Part shown: positions 23,916 to 35,500 of the stretch, in pieces | Position numbering within the stretch: position 1 is the first letter of the stretch | Layout of the letters: each line of letters opens with the position of its first letter | Assembly: GCA_027886175.1 (NCBI GenBank) | Contig: JAJNNQ010000027.1 | Span: 7,206,001-7,270,000 of the forward strand | Direction of reading: 5' to 3' | Length of the DNA stretch: 64,000 nucleotides | Source of the DNA: Phylloscopus collybita | Lineage: Eukaryota; Chordata; Aves; Passeriformes; Phylloscopidae | The notes under the pieces: generated by a model | The model's input: only the letters and a program-made list of their open reading frames with translations | Told to the model about the DNA's origin: nothing | Database searches by the model: none | Program-made: the position numbers and the translations under genes

Positions 23916-24131
23916 GTGCAGCCCTGCAGGGTTGAGTGCTGAAGACACAATACCGAAGGCTTGACCCACACTCAAGCACCCACAAAATCACAGAATCAAG
24001 GAATGGTTTGGTTCCAACCCCCTCCCATGGGTAGGGACAACTTCCACTCTCCCAGGTTGCTCCAAGCCCTCTCCAGCCTGGCCTTGAACACCTCCAGGGA
24101 TGGGGCAGCCACAGCTCCTCTGGGCAGCCTC
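23916..24131. repeat. duplicated segment, copy B
   Basis: Sister of 22532-22747, offset by exactly 1384 bases. Here the CR1 part continues past the duplication edge with normal CR1 sequence ('ttccagggcctccccaatg', then 'aaccctgccctctgtca'), which suggests copy B is the original and copy A the derived, truncated copy. Confidence 0.93.
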
Positions 24132-24215
24132 TTCCAGGGCCTCCCCAATGTCACCAGGAAGGTCTTCTTCCCAATATCCAATCTAACCCTGCCCTCTGTC
24201 AGTGCCCCTTGTCCT
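23983..24215 (-). mobile_element. CR1 LINE 3' fragment (minus)
   Basis: Complete 3' CR1 signature in reverse complement: 'atcacagaatcaaggaatgg', 'gatggggcagccacagctcc', 'cttcttcccaatatccaatc' and 'taaccctgccctctgtcag'. It overlaps duplication copy B. Confidence 0.88.
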
Positions 24216-25031
24216 GTCACTCCATGCCACGTCAAGAGTCCCTCATGCAAAAAATCAAAATCAAGTCAAGAAAGCAAAACACCTACGTAAGTGTTGAAGG
24301 GATCCCTAGAAAGTGCTTGAGCTGTGCCTGAGTAAGGGAAGGGATCAGAGACTCTGCCAAGGTAAATGCAAAGGCTCACCCGGGCAGGCAAAACCCAGAA
24401 ATTTTGCAGAGTGATTTGGTTTGAAAAATAACAGCTCGCCCTGTTTCAGCAGCCTCACTGGCACCATGGCTGGAGCCAGGCTGCCCACTGAGAAAGGGGC
24501 AGAGCAGGGAGCAGATTAGGTGACAGGAGGTGAAATCATCCCACTGTCTGTACTGGGAGGAGCCCAGGGACCTTCCCCTATCCTTGCATCTGGCAGCAAA
24601 AGCCAGGTTTTGCTTTCCAAGAGGCCACTGACTGCTGGCAAAGCTGGAGTGGGGCAGCATTACTGAGGGTTTGCTGCCTTCTCACCACCTTGATAAGGCA
24701 GCTGTTCTTGGGCACTGTAGGGAGATGGTTTCAGTGGAAAAAGGGACTTGTTATCTGTCCTGTCCAACCCCACTGGGATGCTGAGGATGCAGCTTCCAGG
24801 GAAGACAACAGCAGTGGAGAGATAGACATGCTTCCATGGAAAAGGGAGTCACCATTTCCAGTGGGTGATTTAACCATGCTGGTTACTGCTGGTTATCTTG
24901 GAGAAGGAAAAGAAATACAACTCCTTGTGGAATATCACTTTAATTGTATTAGCTTGGGTAGACTGGTGAGGCGCAACATGAGGGAAACAGAGGTGGCAGC
25001 TGGTTATCAGGCAGGGCTGGTTTGCATGGGG

Positions 25032-25036
<5 letters not shown>

Positions 25037-25087
<51 letters not shown>
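25037..25087. repeat. poly-A tract (51 bases)
   Basis: Uninterrupted adenine run in the STMN3-GMEB2 intergenic region. I see no retrocopy or LINE body to its left and no matching target-site duplication. The true length needs long-read confirmation. Confidence 0.9.
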
Positions 25088-25088
<1 letters not shown>

Positions 25089-25559
25089 CCTTGCAGGAAA
25101 GGAAAAGCAATAAATAAACCACCACAAATGTATCAGACAGGATCATTAGAAGTTTGTGTAAAAAATACTGAAGAGACCAAATGCCACCTGAACACCTGTC
25201 AGGAAAAGCCACCCACCCAGTAACTGTGAAAAGCTGACAGAATGGAAACATAGCGAGCGTTTCCAAAAGGGATTCACGACTTTCGCGGCCTCTGGCCTTG
25301 CTCATCCCTTCCCAGAATGTGTTACCCACCTACTCACAGAAGTACTGCAATGTGGTAAAACCATGCAAAAAGTCCTCCCTGAGAAAATCTTGAGTGCCTC
25401 CCAAACCCTGGGCCTCCCAGGCACAGAAACAGCAGAAATTAACCCAAATCCTGTGACAGCTTGTCATGGCTGGGGAAACACGGAGAGCAGTCACAGCTCA
25501 AGAGTTAGTGCTGGTAAGGATCAGCAGCACCCTGGGGATGGCTCAAACAGGAGAACAGA

Positions 25560-25855
25560 CCCTGAATCAAACTGGTCAAGGGCATGTTTTAAGTACTGGA
25601 AATGGCCCTGGGGAGACCTTAGAGCCCCTTTCCTGTGCCTAAAGGGGCTCCAAGCGAGATTGAGAGAGGCTTTGGACAAGGGCATGGAGTGACAGAGTAA
25701 GGGGAATGGCTTCACACTGACAGAGGGCAGGTTTAGATGGGGTATTGGAAAGAAACTCTTCCCTGTGAGGATGGTGAGGCCCTGGCACAGGTTGTCTGGA
25801 GAAGCTGTGGATGCCCCGCCAATGGAAGTGTTCAAGGAAGTGTTCAGCCACAAAT
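25560..25855 (+). mobile_element. CR1 LINE fragment
   Basis: Contains 'gagaccttagagccccttt', 'aaaggggctccaagcgagat', 'gacagagggcaggtttaga', 'ttggaaagaaactcttccct' and 'aggccctggcacaggttgt'. It ends where the G-rich minisatellite begins, so its 3' end is lost. Confidence 0.87.
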
Positions 25856-25874
25856 AGCTGAGGGCATTCAGAAA

Positions 25875-26530
25875 ACCCTGGAGTGCCAGAGAGGGACACA
25901 GGGCTTGGGGGACACACACAGGGGCACACAGCCCAAGGGGAACATGCAGGGAACATGGGGGTACATACAGGGGAACGGGGTGGGGGGGGATGCAGAACCC
26001 GGGAAAAGGATACACAGGGGGCACAGAGGACTGAGGAGGGGGAAACAGGGGACATGCAGGGCACAGGGGACACCCAGAGAGGACACAGAAGACATGCACG
26101 ACCTGGAAAAAGGACATGCAGGACCCGGGAAAGGGACATGCAGGAGAAAAGGTGTCATGCAGGACCCCAGATGAGGACAGGCAGGGGACGTGGGAGGACA
26201 CAGCAGGTACAGCCGGAGGTCGGGAGACACGCGTGGGGCACACAGCCTGGCGGGGTCGGGGGGGAGATACAGGGGACACCCGGAGCATGCAGAACCCTGG
26301 AGGGGGACACGCAGGGGACACGGGCGACATGCAGGATGCCAAAGGGAGACACGCGGTGCGGGGGCAGACAGGAGACATGGCGGGGGGGTGCGGGGCACAG
26401 GGGACACACACAGAGGACACGGGGGGTAGCAGGAACCAGGAGGAGGACACGAAGGGCACGGCTCGGGGACTGAGGGGAGAAACGGGGGGGGACGGGGGGG
26501 GGGGGACACGGGGGGGGGACACAGGGGGGA
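25875..26530. repeat. degenerate G-rich minisatellite upstream of GMEB2
   Basis: About 650 bases are built from variants of GGGGACACRCAGG and GGACATGCAGG words, for example repeated 'gggacacgcaggggaca' and 'ggacatgcagg'. G runs of up to nine near 26486-26520 make the plus strand highly G-rich. Few stops occur, so long open frames cross it on both strands; these are composition artefacts. It abuts the GMEB2 CpG island directly. Confidence 0.85.
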
Positions 26531-26559
26531 TTCCCCCGCAGGACCCCGCGCGCGGGGAC

Positions 26560-27180
26560 CCCCCGGCGGCGCGCGCCGCGCCCCCTCCCACCCCCGCCCG
26601 GCGGCGGCGCAGGCGCAGAGCGCCCGCCCGGTCCCTATTTCACGGGGAGCGCGGGCCGCGGCGCCCGCGCCAAATAAGTCTCGGTAGCCGGTGCGGGCCG
26701 TGCGCCTGCGCGGGGCCCGAGAGCCGCGCGGCGGAGCCCCGCTCCCCCCCGGCCCCGCTGCCGCCCCGCCCGCGCCCACCGCCGCCCGGCCCCAGCGCCC
26801 GCCGCCGCAGCCCGAGCGGGGCTCGCGGGACCCCGGCCCGAGGTAAGCGCCGGGCGCGGCCTCGCCCGCCGCGGGGCCTCCGCCGCACGCGCCGCCCGGG
26901 TCCCTGCGGAGCGTCAGGACGTTACGGCGGCGGCGGCAGCGCCCGGCCGCCCGCCCGCCCCGCGGCCCCCCCGCCTCCTCCTCCTCCTCTTCCTCCTCCT
27001 CCTCCTCCTCCCTGCCAGCGGGAGCGCGCCCACGCGCCCCTCTCGCCCCCCCCCTCCCCCCTCACCGCAACCCCCCCTCCCGCGCGCGCCGCCCCGCACC
27101 GGGGGCCGTGGCGGGGACAGCGGCGCGACACTCGGGGCACCCCCTGCCCGCCCGCCGCCCCCCGCCCGCCTCGGCGCCGG
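26560..27180 (+). promoter_or_regulatory. GMEB2: GMEB2 CpG-island promoter with non-coding exon 1
   Basis: Dense CpG DNA with NRF1-like palindromes GCGCAGGCGC (26607-26616) and TGCGCCTGCGCGG (26701-26713) and no well-placed TATA box. A consensus donor, CCCGAG/GTAAGC, lies at 26842/26843, so exon 1 (non-coding) probably ends at 26842 and starts around 26640-26760. It joins the exon starting at 29400, which carries the ATG. A (CCT)n trinucleotide run follows at about 26973-27011 in the intron. Confidence 0.65.
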
Positions 27181-29399
27181 GGCACCCCCGTGAGACCCTC
27201 CCCGGGCAGCCTCCACGTGCGGCGCCCTCCAGCCCCGTGCACCCCACTCTGCAAACCGCCTCCCCCCCGCCGTGCAGCCGCAGCCCCCCCGGGCACCCCT
27301 TCTCTGTGTCCCCCCGTGCCGCGCTCTGTCTTCTTCCACCTTCCTCGAGGCCGCTCTCCATCGTCTTGCAGCTTCCCTGCCGCTCTCTTCCGGGCAGCCC
27401 CCCACCCATGCAGCCCCCAGCATGTGTCCCCCCACCCCCGTGCAGCTGCAGACCCCCTGCGCTCCCCTCTTCCTGTAGCCCCCACCCGTGCTGCCTGTGC
27501 TGCTCTCCATCTCCTCTCTACCTGTACCCCTGTGCACCCTCTTGCACCCCCAGGACCCCCCACACCCTGTGCACCTCTGTTTAACCCCCCCTGAAGTCGC
27601 CTCCCCACGCATCCCCCCTCTCTCTGCATCCTCACTGCATCTCCCTCTCTGTGCACAGCCTTGCCCACAGTGTAACCTCCCTGGTCTCTGCCCTCCTGAT
27701 GCTGCACCCCAAAAATCTCTCTTCTTTCCCAATTGTGCTATGCTTTTTTTTCCTTTTATGTCTTTTTCCTCACTTCACCCCACATCTTTCCCGCAGCCCT
27801 TGACACGCTCTCAGCACCCTGTGAGGTGCAGCAAGAGGGATATGCATGGGACACCCTGAGTCCTGGTAGAGCTGGGGTGCCCCTCATCCCCTTCCACAGC
27901 CCCACTGCTGGTGTGTTTTCAGCCACTTTTTAGATTATTTATGTTTTTAGTCCACTTTTTCTCCATTCAGTGCTGGTTCCTGCCCAGAGGCATCTGAGCA
28001 ACACACGTGGGGTTCAGTCCCGTGATGCTGGGCAGGATGTCTGGAGCATCCTGAAACCGGGTCCCGGCTCAGGGGTGTTGTGAGTGATGCTAGTACTGTG
28101 GGGGGGGTTTTACCCCAAAATGAAGGACAAGGGTAGGGATAGAGTGACAACAGAAATTGGAGTGCTTGAGCTCCAGGCAGCTGAGCATCCATGCTGCTGT
28201 GAAAACTGAAGTGCTTCTGCTGGTGGCTTTGTGCTGGGCTGGCACAGAGGGGCCATTCCACCTTGGATAAACCCTGTGGGCTCTGTGGAGGTAAAGGGCA
28301 CCTCGTGGTGTCCCTGTGGGTCAGACAGGTGTTTCTGCAGGGCATGAATGTGGCTGTGAAGTCACACTGGACATGTTGGGTTAATGCTCTGCTCCAGCTG
28401 TGGCCTGTGGAAGTGGTGAGATCCAGGTGGCATCTCTGCTGTGCTCTGTGCCACTGCTTGGAGTACTCCACAGGGGTCTGAGCCTGGAACAGCCAGACCT
28501 GGATGAGGTGTTCCCTTACCTGTCTCTGGACTGCACCAGTGCTATAGATGCTGTAGGAGAAGCCTTGTAGGCATCAACTTCTCTGTGCCTGGGCATGGGC
28601 TGATGCCCAGTGCTGTGGGCAGCAGGACAGGGGAGGGGATTCTTCCCCTCTGCTCTCTTCAGGTGAGACCCCCACCTGCAGTTGCATCCAGCTCTGGAGC
28701 CCCCAGCATCAGAAGGATCTGGAGCTGCTGGAGCAAGTTCAGAGGACGTTGTGGAAATGATCTGAGGGCTGGAGCGCTTCTGCTCTGGAGACAGGCTGAG
28801 AGAGCTGGAGAAAAGAAGGCTCTGATAAGACCTGAGAGTCCCTTTCAGTCCCTAAAGGGGCTCCAAGAGAGCTGGAGAGAGAATGCTGCTTTATTAGAAA
28901 TGCACACTTGGAAATAGTTTCCAGATGTCACTGTTTCTGCAGGCTTGACGTGCTTTTTTAATTTGATTTTTTTTGTGTGTGTGTGACTTTGGAGGAGGGA
29001 AGAATCCCCGTTCTGGAGGAGACAGTGACAAGCTCCTCCAACAGTGTGAAATCGTGAGATAGCTTGAAATACATTTAGAAACACACCTTCAAACTGAGTT
29101 TATGGTGGATGCCAGGAACATTTTTTTTGTTGACCTCTTTCACACTCTGCCCTTCACCCCCTGCACCCCAGTCCCACCCATGCCCATCATTCTCACTCAG
29201 CCTGCAGAGTGTCTGTTGGGTTGAGCTTCCCCTCACCCTCCCTCCTGGGATGGAGCACTTGGGGATTTTCTCATCCCCTGTTCCTTAGGAGTGTGGTGTC
29301 CCTGCAGTCCCCTCTCTCCTTGCTCCCACCACACCCAGGATCCTTCCATGACTGAGTTCAGCAGGGAGACCTTTTGACTCTTTGTTTCTCCACAAGCAG
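26843..29399 (+). other. GMEB2: GMEB2 intron 1
   Basis: The first 900 bases are strongly C-rich on the plus strand, with repeated CCCCC and CCCCGTGCA words (about 27040-27700). A CR1 5'-side fragment lies at about 28610-28880. No coding exon is recognised; long open frames through the C-rich part are attributable to composition. Confidence 0.6.
28610..28880 (+). mobile_element. CR1 LINE fragment in GMEB2 intron 1
   Basis: Shows the upstream part of the common CR1 3' region: 'ttgcatccagctctggagcc', 'gaaggatctggagctgctgg', 'agcaagttcagaggacg', 'gctctggagacaggctgaga' and 'taaaggggctccaagagagc'. The terminal part is missing. Confidence 0.85.
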
Positions 29400-29432
29400 C
29401 TGGTGACCGACGGCTCTCCCGCTCCAGCGGCG

Positions 29433-29563
29433 ATGGCGACGCCGGACGTCAGTGTCCACATGGAGGAGGTGGTGGTGGTGACCACGCCGGACGGCGCCGT
29501 GGACGGTGGTGGCATGGAGGAGGTGAAGACAGTGCTGGTCACCACCAACCTGTCCCAGCATGG
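29433..29563 (+). CDS. GMEB2: GMEB2 coding exon 1 (exon 2)
   Basis: Residues 1-43. The exon itself starts at 29400 after CACAAGCAG, giving 33 bases of 5' UTR. The ATG context is GCGGCGATGG, a good Kozak match. The donor is ATGG/GTAAGA in phase 2. Confidence 0.95.
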
Positions 29564-32500
29564 GTAAGAGATGGGGTTGGTGCATGCTGAGGGGGTGTGC
29601 TGGAAACCCTCCCAAGTGTGGTGGTAGGTTGGGATTTGATCTCCCACTGCTTCCTCCTGCGTCCCTGCTCACTGTGGGGACCTCAGTGGTGGCCATGGAG
29701 TGTCCAGTTCCTTGCTAGGGCTTCCCATACCCAGGGCTCTGCAGCTGTGTGCAGAACAGGGTCCACTCTTTCCCTCTTTTGAGGGGTGTGGAAAAAGACC
29801 AACCCCAAATACCTTTTTCTGAGTGGATTTGGATGTTGGAGTGGACACAAATCCAGTTGGAACAGGACAACAGTAACTATATCAGTGCTTTTCTGCTATT
29901 TGTTTCATGAGGGCTGTGCTGAACTCGGAACTACAAGAGACAAGTCTGTCCACACCAGGTTGAGGGTGGTGCAGCTGAGCTCCCCTCCCTGAAGGCTGAG
30001 GAGGTTTGGGGTTGGCTGGTTTTTGGCTGAGCTCTGCAGGAACCTCCACTGCCAGCAGTAGGAGGGAGAGAGGTGTCCTTGAGTGTTGCCCTGAATGGGG
30101 AGGCTCTGTGCAAAAAAACAGAGTGAAGGTCTGATTGTTGAAGTGCTGCTGTTTTGCCCAATTTCTGCCTTTTTTTGTTGACGTTTCAGATTCAAGGCTG
30201 CAGTTTGTTCAGGTCTAGTCTGTTCAGTGGCAGTTTGGCCATGGCCAAAGAGCCTGCCTGGTACCTTGAGGGCCCATATATCAATGGACTCTTTGCTCTA
30301 TTTCTCTATGGGGGTTTTTTTGTGTGGGACAGAGCCCAGAGTTCTGTGTTTTCTTCTTTCAATGGGCAGAAAATTCAAGTTCACAGCTGGAGCTGCATCC
30401 AGGCAGGTTTGTCTGAATTAAGTGGGTGTTGAATGGCTGTTTATTGCTCTCCACAAGATGTTTGTCTCATTTTCTCAAACGTGTCTTTGTGTCAGTGCCC
30501 TGGGGCTTTAGGCAGGGCAGAAGGTGACAGCTCAGTCCGGATCCCTCCCTTTGTGCTGCTCCATCTGAGATAAAGCCCATTAATATATTAATTTTTGGTA
30601 AAGAGTGGGCAGGGAGAGGCTAGGGCAAGAGCTGTTGGTGCTGGGATGGGCAGGATCTGCCCTGTTCTTTCTCCACACCCTGTCTCCCTGAGTGTTTCCA
30701 AGAACCTTTTCAATTCCCAGAAGAGCAGTGATGGTGGGGAGGAAGGGCTCTACTCCTCTTGTTTTCTGTCCCATGGAGACTTCCTTGTCTCGCTCCGTGG
30801 AGAAGCAGCCAGATGTGACACTTGGGATGTGGCTGCTCTTGGATGCAGAATGCATCTTGGGGGTGGTAGAGGTTTAATGGGAGGGATGTGAATTTTGGGG
30901 TCACAGAGCAAAACCTGCCTGACTCCCCTCACTGAGCAGGGCAGTGGGGCCGGCGGTGGGTGGCAGCGTGAGCCACACACGGTCTCTCTCTGGCCTTGCA
31001 CAGTTGGCCCCACCAGGCTCTGCTCCTTCTGGGGCACTGGCTCCTCCCTTTCCCTCTGGTTTCCCTCTGCAGCCCCAGCTGGTGTCAGGAGAGCAGCTGC
31101 AGGCACGGGCTGGGATCCATTGGTGTTGGCTGGGTCACCACTCCCTTGGGGAGCTTTCAACTTGCCCTGTGTGACAGTTAAACCAAACTCAGCTTGAGGG
31201 TTGGTGCCTTTTTTTAGTGCTCATCTGGGTATGGGTTTGCTATTAAAATAACCCTTTATACAACCAGTTGTTAAGAGTTTAATTGGTTCATGTGTTCTTA
31301 AGGAAAAGGCTTAGGGAAATGGGAAAATAATAATGAGCAAGAAGCTTTTCTCTTTGGTCTGTGAGAGGAGGGGATCTGTGCTTGGTGCTCTGATGAGGTT
31401 CTTGTATTTCTGATCAGCACAGGATTCTGGGGGAGACTTTTCTCTCTCAAGTTTCCAGGCAAGGCAGGAGCAGAAAAGAACGGAGACGCCGGCCCGCTGA
31501 GTTATCTGCACGTGCTTTCTTCTCTTCATCCCATCTGGTTTATGGATCCTCCTGGGGAGGAAGATGAGAACCACCCTCCCCTGCCTTTGTCATGGCAACT
31601 GGCAAAGGCAGGGCCAGCTGGGGGACTGCTCTGCTGGGCCTTGGAAGGTGTTTGCGTTTTCCCTTGCATCTGCCTCAGTCTGTTTCCCTGGAATGGGATG
31701 AGAAGCAGCGTGGAGACACTCGCTTTCTTTGTGGTTTTCTCTCCCCCACACATCCATGGCAGACGCAGACTTCAGTTGCCTGGATTTTTCATACAGGCTG
31801 GGAGTTGGTTTGTTTGTTTTCCTCTGGGGGTTTAAGGTGTGGGCTGGGTTATTCCTCCCCATCCAGTTGTGCCTTTTGGTTGTTTTTTTTTGGAGCAGTG
31901 CAAATGCCGTGGAATCCTGGAGGAAGCTCTGAAAGGTGCTGAATTTTCTGCTGGGGGGTTTCTTCTGGATAAGTTGGAGGTTCTTGATCTGGAGGCAGGT
32001 CAGGGCTGTGGGATGCTGGGCTTTGCATACCAGAGGGGGCTGCTTCCTCTGGCACCCTGCTGCAGTGCCACTGCTGGCCTTTCACCTGGAGAAATTCAAG
32101 AACCCAGCAGCAAACTGATGAAAAACCCCAGGTTAGAATTCTTTTGTCAGACTGCCACTCCTAATAATCACCTGTGTGCCAACGCCTTAGCTCAGAGTTT
32201 GCCTTTTTGAGTCCTTTCACATTACTCTCCCGTGCCCTGGCAATGCACTGGGCTGGTGGTCACTGTGAGCTGCAGAGGCAGAGTTGTCTCCACCTTCTTT
32301 CTGTCATGGCAGGAGCTGTCTCCCCTGTCTCTGGAGCAGCATCTCCCAGCCACTCACCTGGTGAGGCTGAGCTGCTGCCCACACCATTCCTGATCTCTTA
32401 TGCTCCCCACAGGAACCTGCCCTGCAGCTGCCGATGGGAGGGATGCTTTGAAGCTGCAGTTCCACCCTGGAGCTGTGTGTTAGGAGCCCAGAATGGAAAA

Positions 32501-35500
32501 ACCAGTTGCTCTTGAATTTCCTTGTCCCCGTGGCATGAGGGTGAGGAATGTGGTTGCCAGTGAGTCACTAGGACTGTCTTTTAATTCACCAAACTGAGGG
32601 AGGTCTCAGGTTTATTTTCTCTGTGGAGTTTTCCTAGGGAGTTTATATGCCAAAGTATGTGAGAAGCTAATTGTATTTCTCCCCCTGCCCCTGCAGGTCA
32701 AGCTTTCTGCAGCAATTAGTCAGCTTCAGTAACACCACCAAACATACATCTAAAAAAATCTATCTTAGATTAGATATTGGGAAGAAATTGTTCCCTCTGA
32801 GGGTGGTGAGGCCCTGGCACAGGCTGTCCAGAGAAGCTGTGGCTGCCCCATCCCTGGAATTGTTCAAGGCCAGGTTGAACAGGGCTTGGAGCAACCTGGG
32901 AGAGTGGAAGGTGCCCCTGCCTGTGGGAGGGGCTTGGAACAAGATGAGTTTTAAGGGCCCTTTCAGCTGAAATGATTCTGTGTTTCTATGAAAAGCTGCT
33001 AGGAGTGGTCCCTGCTGAGTGCTGGCTATGATGTACAGGTGGGATCCATAGGGGCACCAGTGTGGGCTCCCTCTCTCCCTCCACCTCCAAAGCCAAGGGG
33101 GTGAGGAGCATGTCCCACAACCCAGCCAGATGTGCTTGTTCCTGCTGAGTGTGAGAAGCTCCTTGGAGAGGACCTTGGGGTCCATATTGCTGTAGCAGAG
33201 CTGGGATGGGAGAGCAGCGAGGGAGTGGGTGCTGTGCAGGACCCACTGTGTGACTCCATGGGCAAAGCACCCAGAGAAGATGGAGATCTCAGTGTGGGGA
33301 CAATGGAAGCAGTTGGATAGCCAGCTATTAATGAATATCATGGATATATCAAGTTTTAAGAGGCTCAGAGATTGCATTGCAAGTGTCTGTAGCTCGTGTT
33401 ATGTTATCTCTGCTCACAGATCTGCTCTTGGGCTTTGTCCAAATCCTTTATAGTGTCTCTGTGGCTGCTTGAGGTCCTGCTCCCTGGAGCATCCTGCATA
33501 CCAGGGGATTCAGCCAGTCCATTGGCCAGACAGCAGCAGCATGTTTCACACATGTTTTTCCTGGGGAAATCTCAGGCAAAGCTTCCAAAGGCTGGCAGTG
33601 ACTTCTGAGCAAGGGGCTGTGCTGACAGCATCTCTCCATGCCAGCTCTCCAGCACAGGCTGGGCTGGAGGCAGATCCACAGGGCTGGGATTAAAGGGGAG
33701 GCAAGAGAGAGCTGGCCAGGCTGCTGACAGGGGCTTGCCTGCTGTGGGGTTCTTCATCTCCACATGAAAAAATGGAGCTGAGCCTCCCAAACCCAGAGCT
33801 GACTCTTAGCTCTTGTGGGAAAATGTGAGCCAAGGGACTTCTGAGGCTGTGTCTCCACAGGGTGTGGGGGTGGCACAGCCACATGGCTTAAGAATGCCTC
33901 TGCCTCTCTTCCCAGCGGTGACATCAACGAAGACACTCTGGAGACTGAAAATGCAGCTGCTGCAGCTGCTGCTGCCTTCACAGCCTCCACAGACCTGAAG
34001 GAAGCGGTTCTAGGTAGGTCAGCTCTTTCCACAGCCCCTTGGTGCCAGCTCCACCACCCCAGCGTGCCGCAGCCCAATGGAGCAGTCCAAGCAGTGTTGT
34101 GCAGACCTGCTGGGGTCCAGGGGTGTTCTCTTGTGGGCCGTGGGGATGCTCTCTTGGAGGTACCAGGGATGCTCTCCCTGCATCCAGGGGGGCACGGTGA
34201 CCAGCAGGGAGCTGGCAGTGGCTGGCTGAGCTGCTGCTGCCCTCTCCTGGTCCGGGATGAGTCCCTGTGTCCGGCCTGGCTCCTGCCATTCCAGCTTGCC
34301 ACAGGGACGTCAGTTTTGCAGCAACTTGCTGGCTTTGGTTGCAAGAAATAGTGAGTTTTGGGAGCAAAGACTGATCTGCTGGGCTGGGGTTGACTTAAAA
34401 CCGATTTTACTTTAAAATCAAGGGTGACTCCACCCGGATAACATCATTCTTTTTTATCAAGAATGGATGACTTCTCATATTCCCTGTGCACAGCTGCAGC
34501 TGGTTTGGCATAAATCCGTCTGGGCTGTTTTGCCTGAGAAATTTGGGTGTTTAGATGCTTTCATAGCACAGTGCAAGTGAGTGGTGGCCACAAACCCCAG
34601 TACACCCCACCATGCATCATCTGCTTTTTTTCATTTCTGAGTTTCAAAACTTTCGTTGTGTGCGTGGCTCAGGTGCATGAATCAGGAACTGTGGCTCATG
34701 TTTCTCTTTGATCTGTCCCTTCCTCTGATCCCTGTGAGAAGTGAAGATGGCTGAAGATGAGGACAGTTTGGAGGCAGAGATTGTCTACCCCATCACCTGT
34801 GGGGACAGCAAAGCCAACCTCATCTGGAGGAAGTTTGTGTGCCCTGGAATCAATGTGAAGTGTGTGCAGGTGAGAACAGAGAGCCCAGCCCTGGGCTTGT
34901 GCTTTCCCCTTGCTCACATTGTGAAGTCACCTGGCTTGTCCTGGTTGTGATAAGCTTTGATCAGCTGCTTTGCATCAGAACCATGTCATGGTAGGAGAGG
35001 GTGACATTTTCCTGGTGCTGGGTACCTGGTATTTGTCCTGACTACATTGTGTACTTCTGGCTGGAAAGATGGTGCCTCAATTTAATGTGTTACTGAAAAT
35101 TGGAGAAATTTGGACACTTGCAGTGTCTGCTCAGTTGGAAAGTTGATAGTTTGAAGAATGTATTGATTGGGGACCTACTGAAGAGTTGCCTGTTGTGTCC
35201 TGGGTAACTCATGGTTAAAATTTGCATGAATTCAGGAACATGCCACGAGTGAGTCATAGCTGGCATTTGTACACAGTTCTAAACAATACCCTGCTGAGGG
35301 AGAGCCTCCTTGGGCTCCCAAAGGATAGTCCTTGCCCTTCCCAGCAAAGATGGTCTCCTCTATCTGTGAGGCAGAGGATAGATGCTGCTGCCTCCTAAAA
35401 TCTGTCCTCTCTGCACTGAAGCCTTTGTCCTTGGTCAGAGATGCATTTTTTTCATGCAGTAACAGTGAGTTGCTCTGTGTTGGTCAACATGGCCATGGGA

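Larger units (their letters stand above)
22760..25559. other. intergenic region between STMN3 and GMEB2
   Basis: No recognisable gene. It holds the second copy of a local duplication (23916-24131), a CR1 fragment, a 51-base A tract (25037-25087) and otherwise unassigned unique sequence. The open frames are short and resemble no family I know. Confidence 0.6.

Noticed and set aside
25037..25087. tail of a processed pseudogene
   Set aside because: No recognisable coding remnant precedes the A tract and no target-site duplication is visible.
25521..26591. 356-residue minus-strand open frame, Pro/Ser/Cys-rich
   Set aside because: It is the reverse of the minisatellite plus a CR1 fragment; the repetitive PPSP/PACP composition comes from the DNA repeat.
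26116..27594. 492-residue plus-strand open frame
   Set aside because: It runs through the G-rich minisatellite, the CpG island and the C-rich intron. The translation is low-complexity Gly/Arg/Pro with no domain, and it crosses the GMEB2 exon 1 donor.
33000..33345. possible internal CR1 segment next to the 32757-32997 copy
   Set aside because: Some phrases look CR1-like, but I could not align it convincingly, so it is left unassigned.
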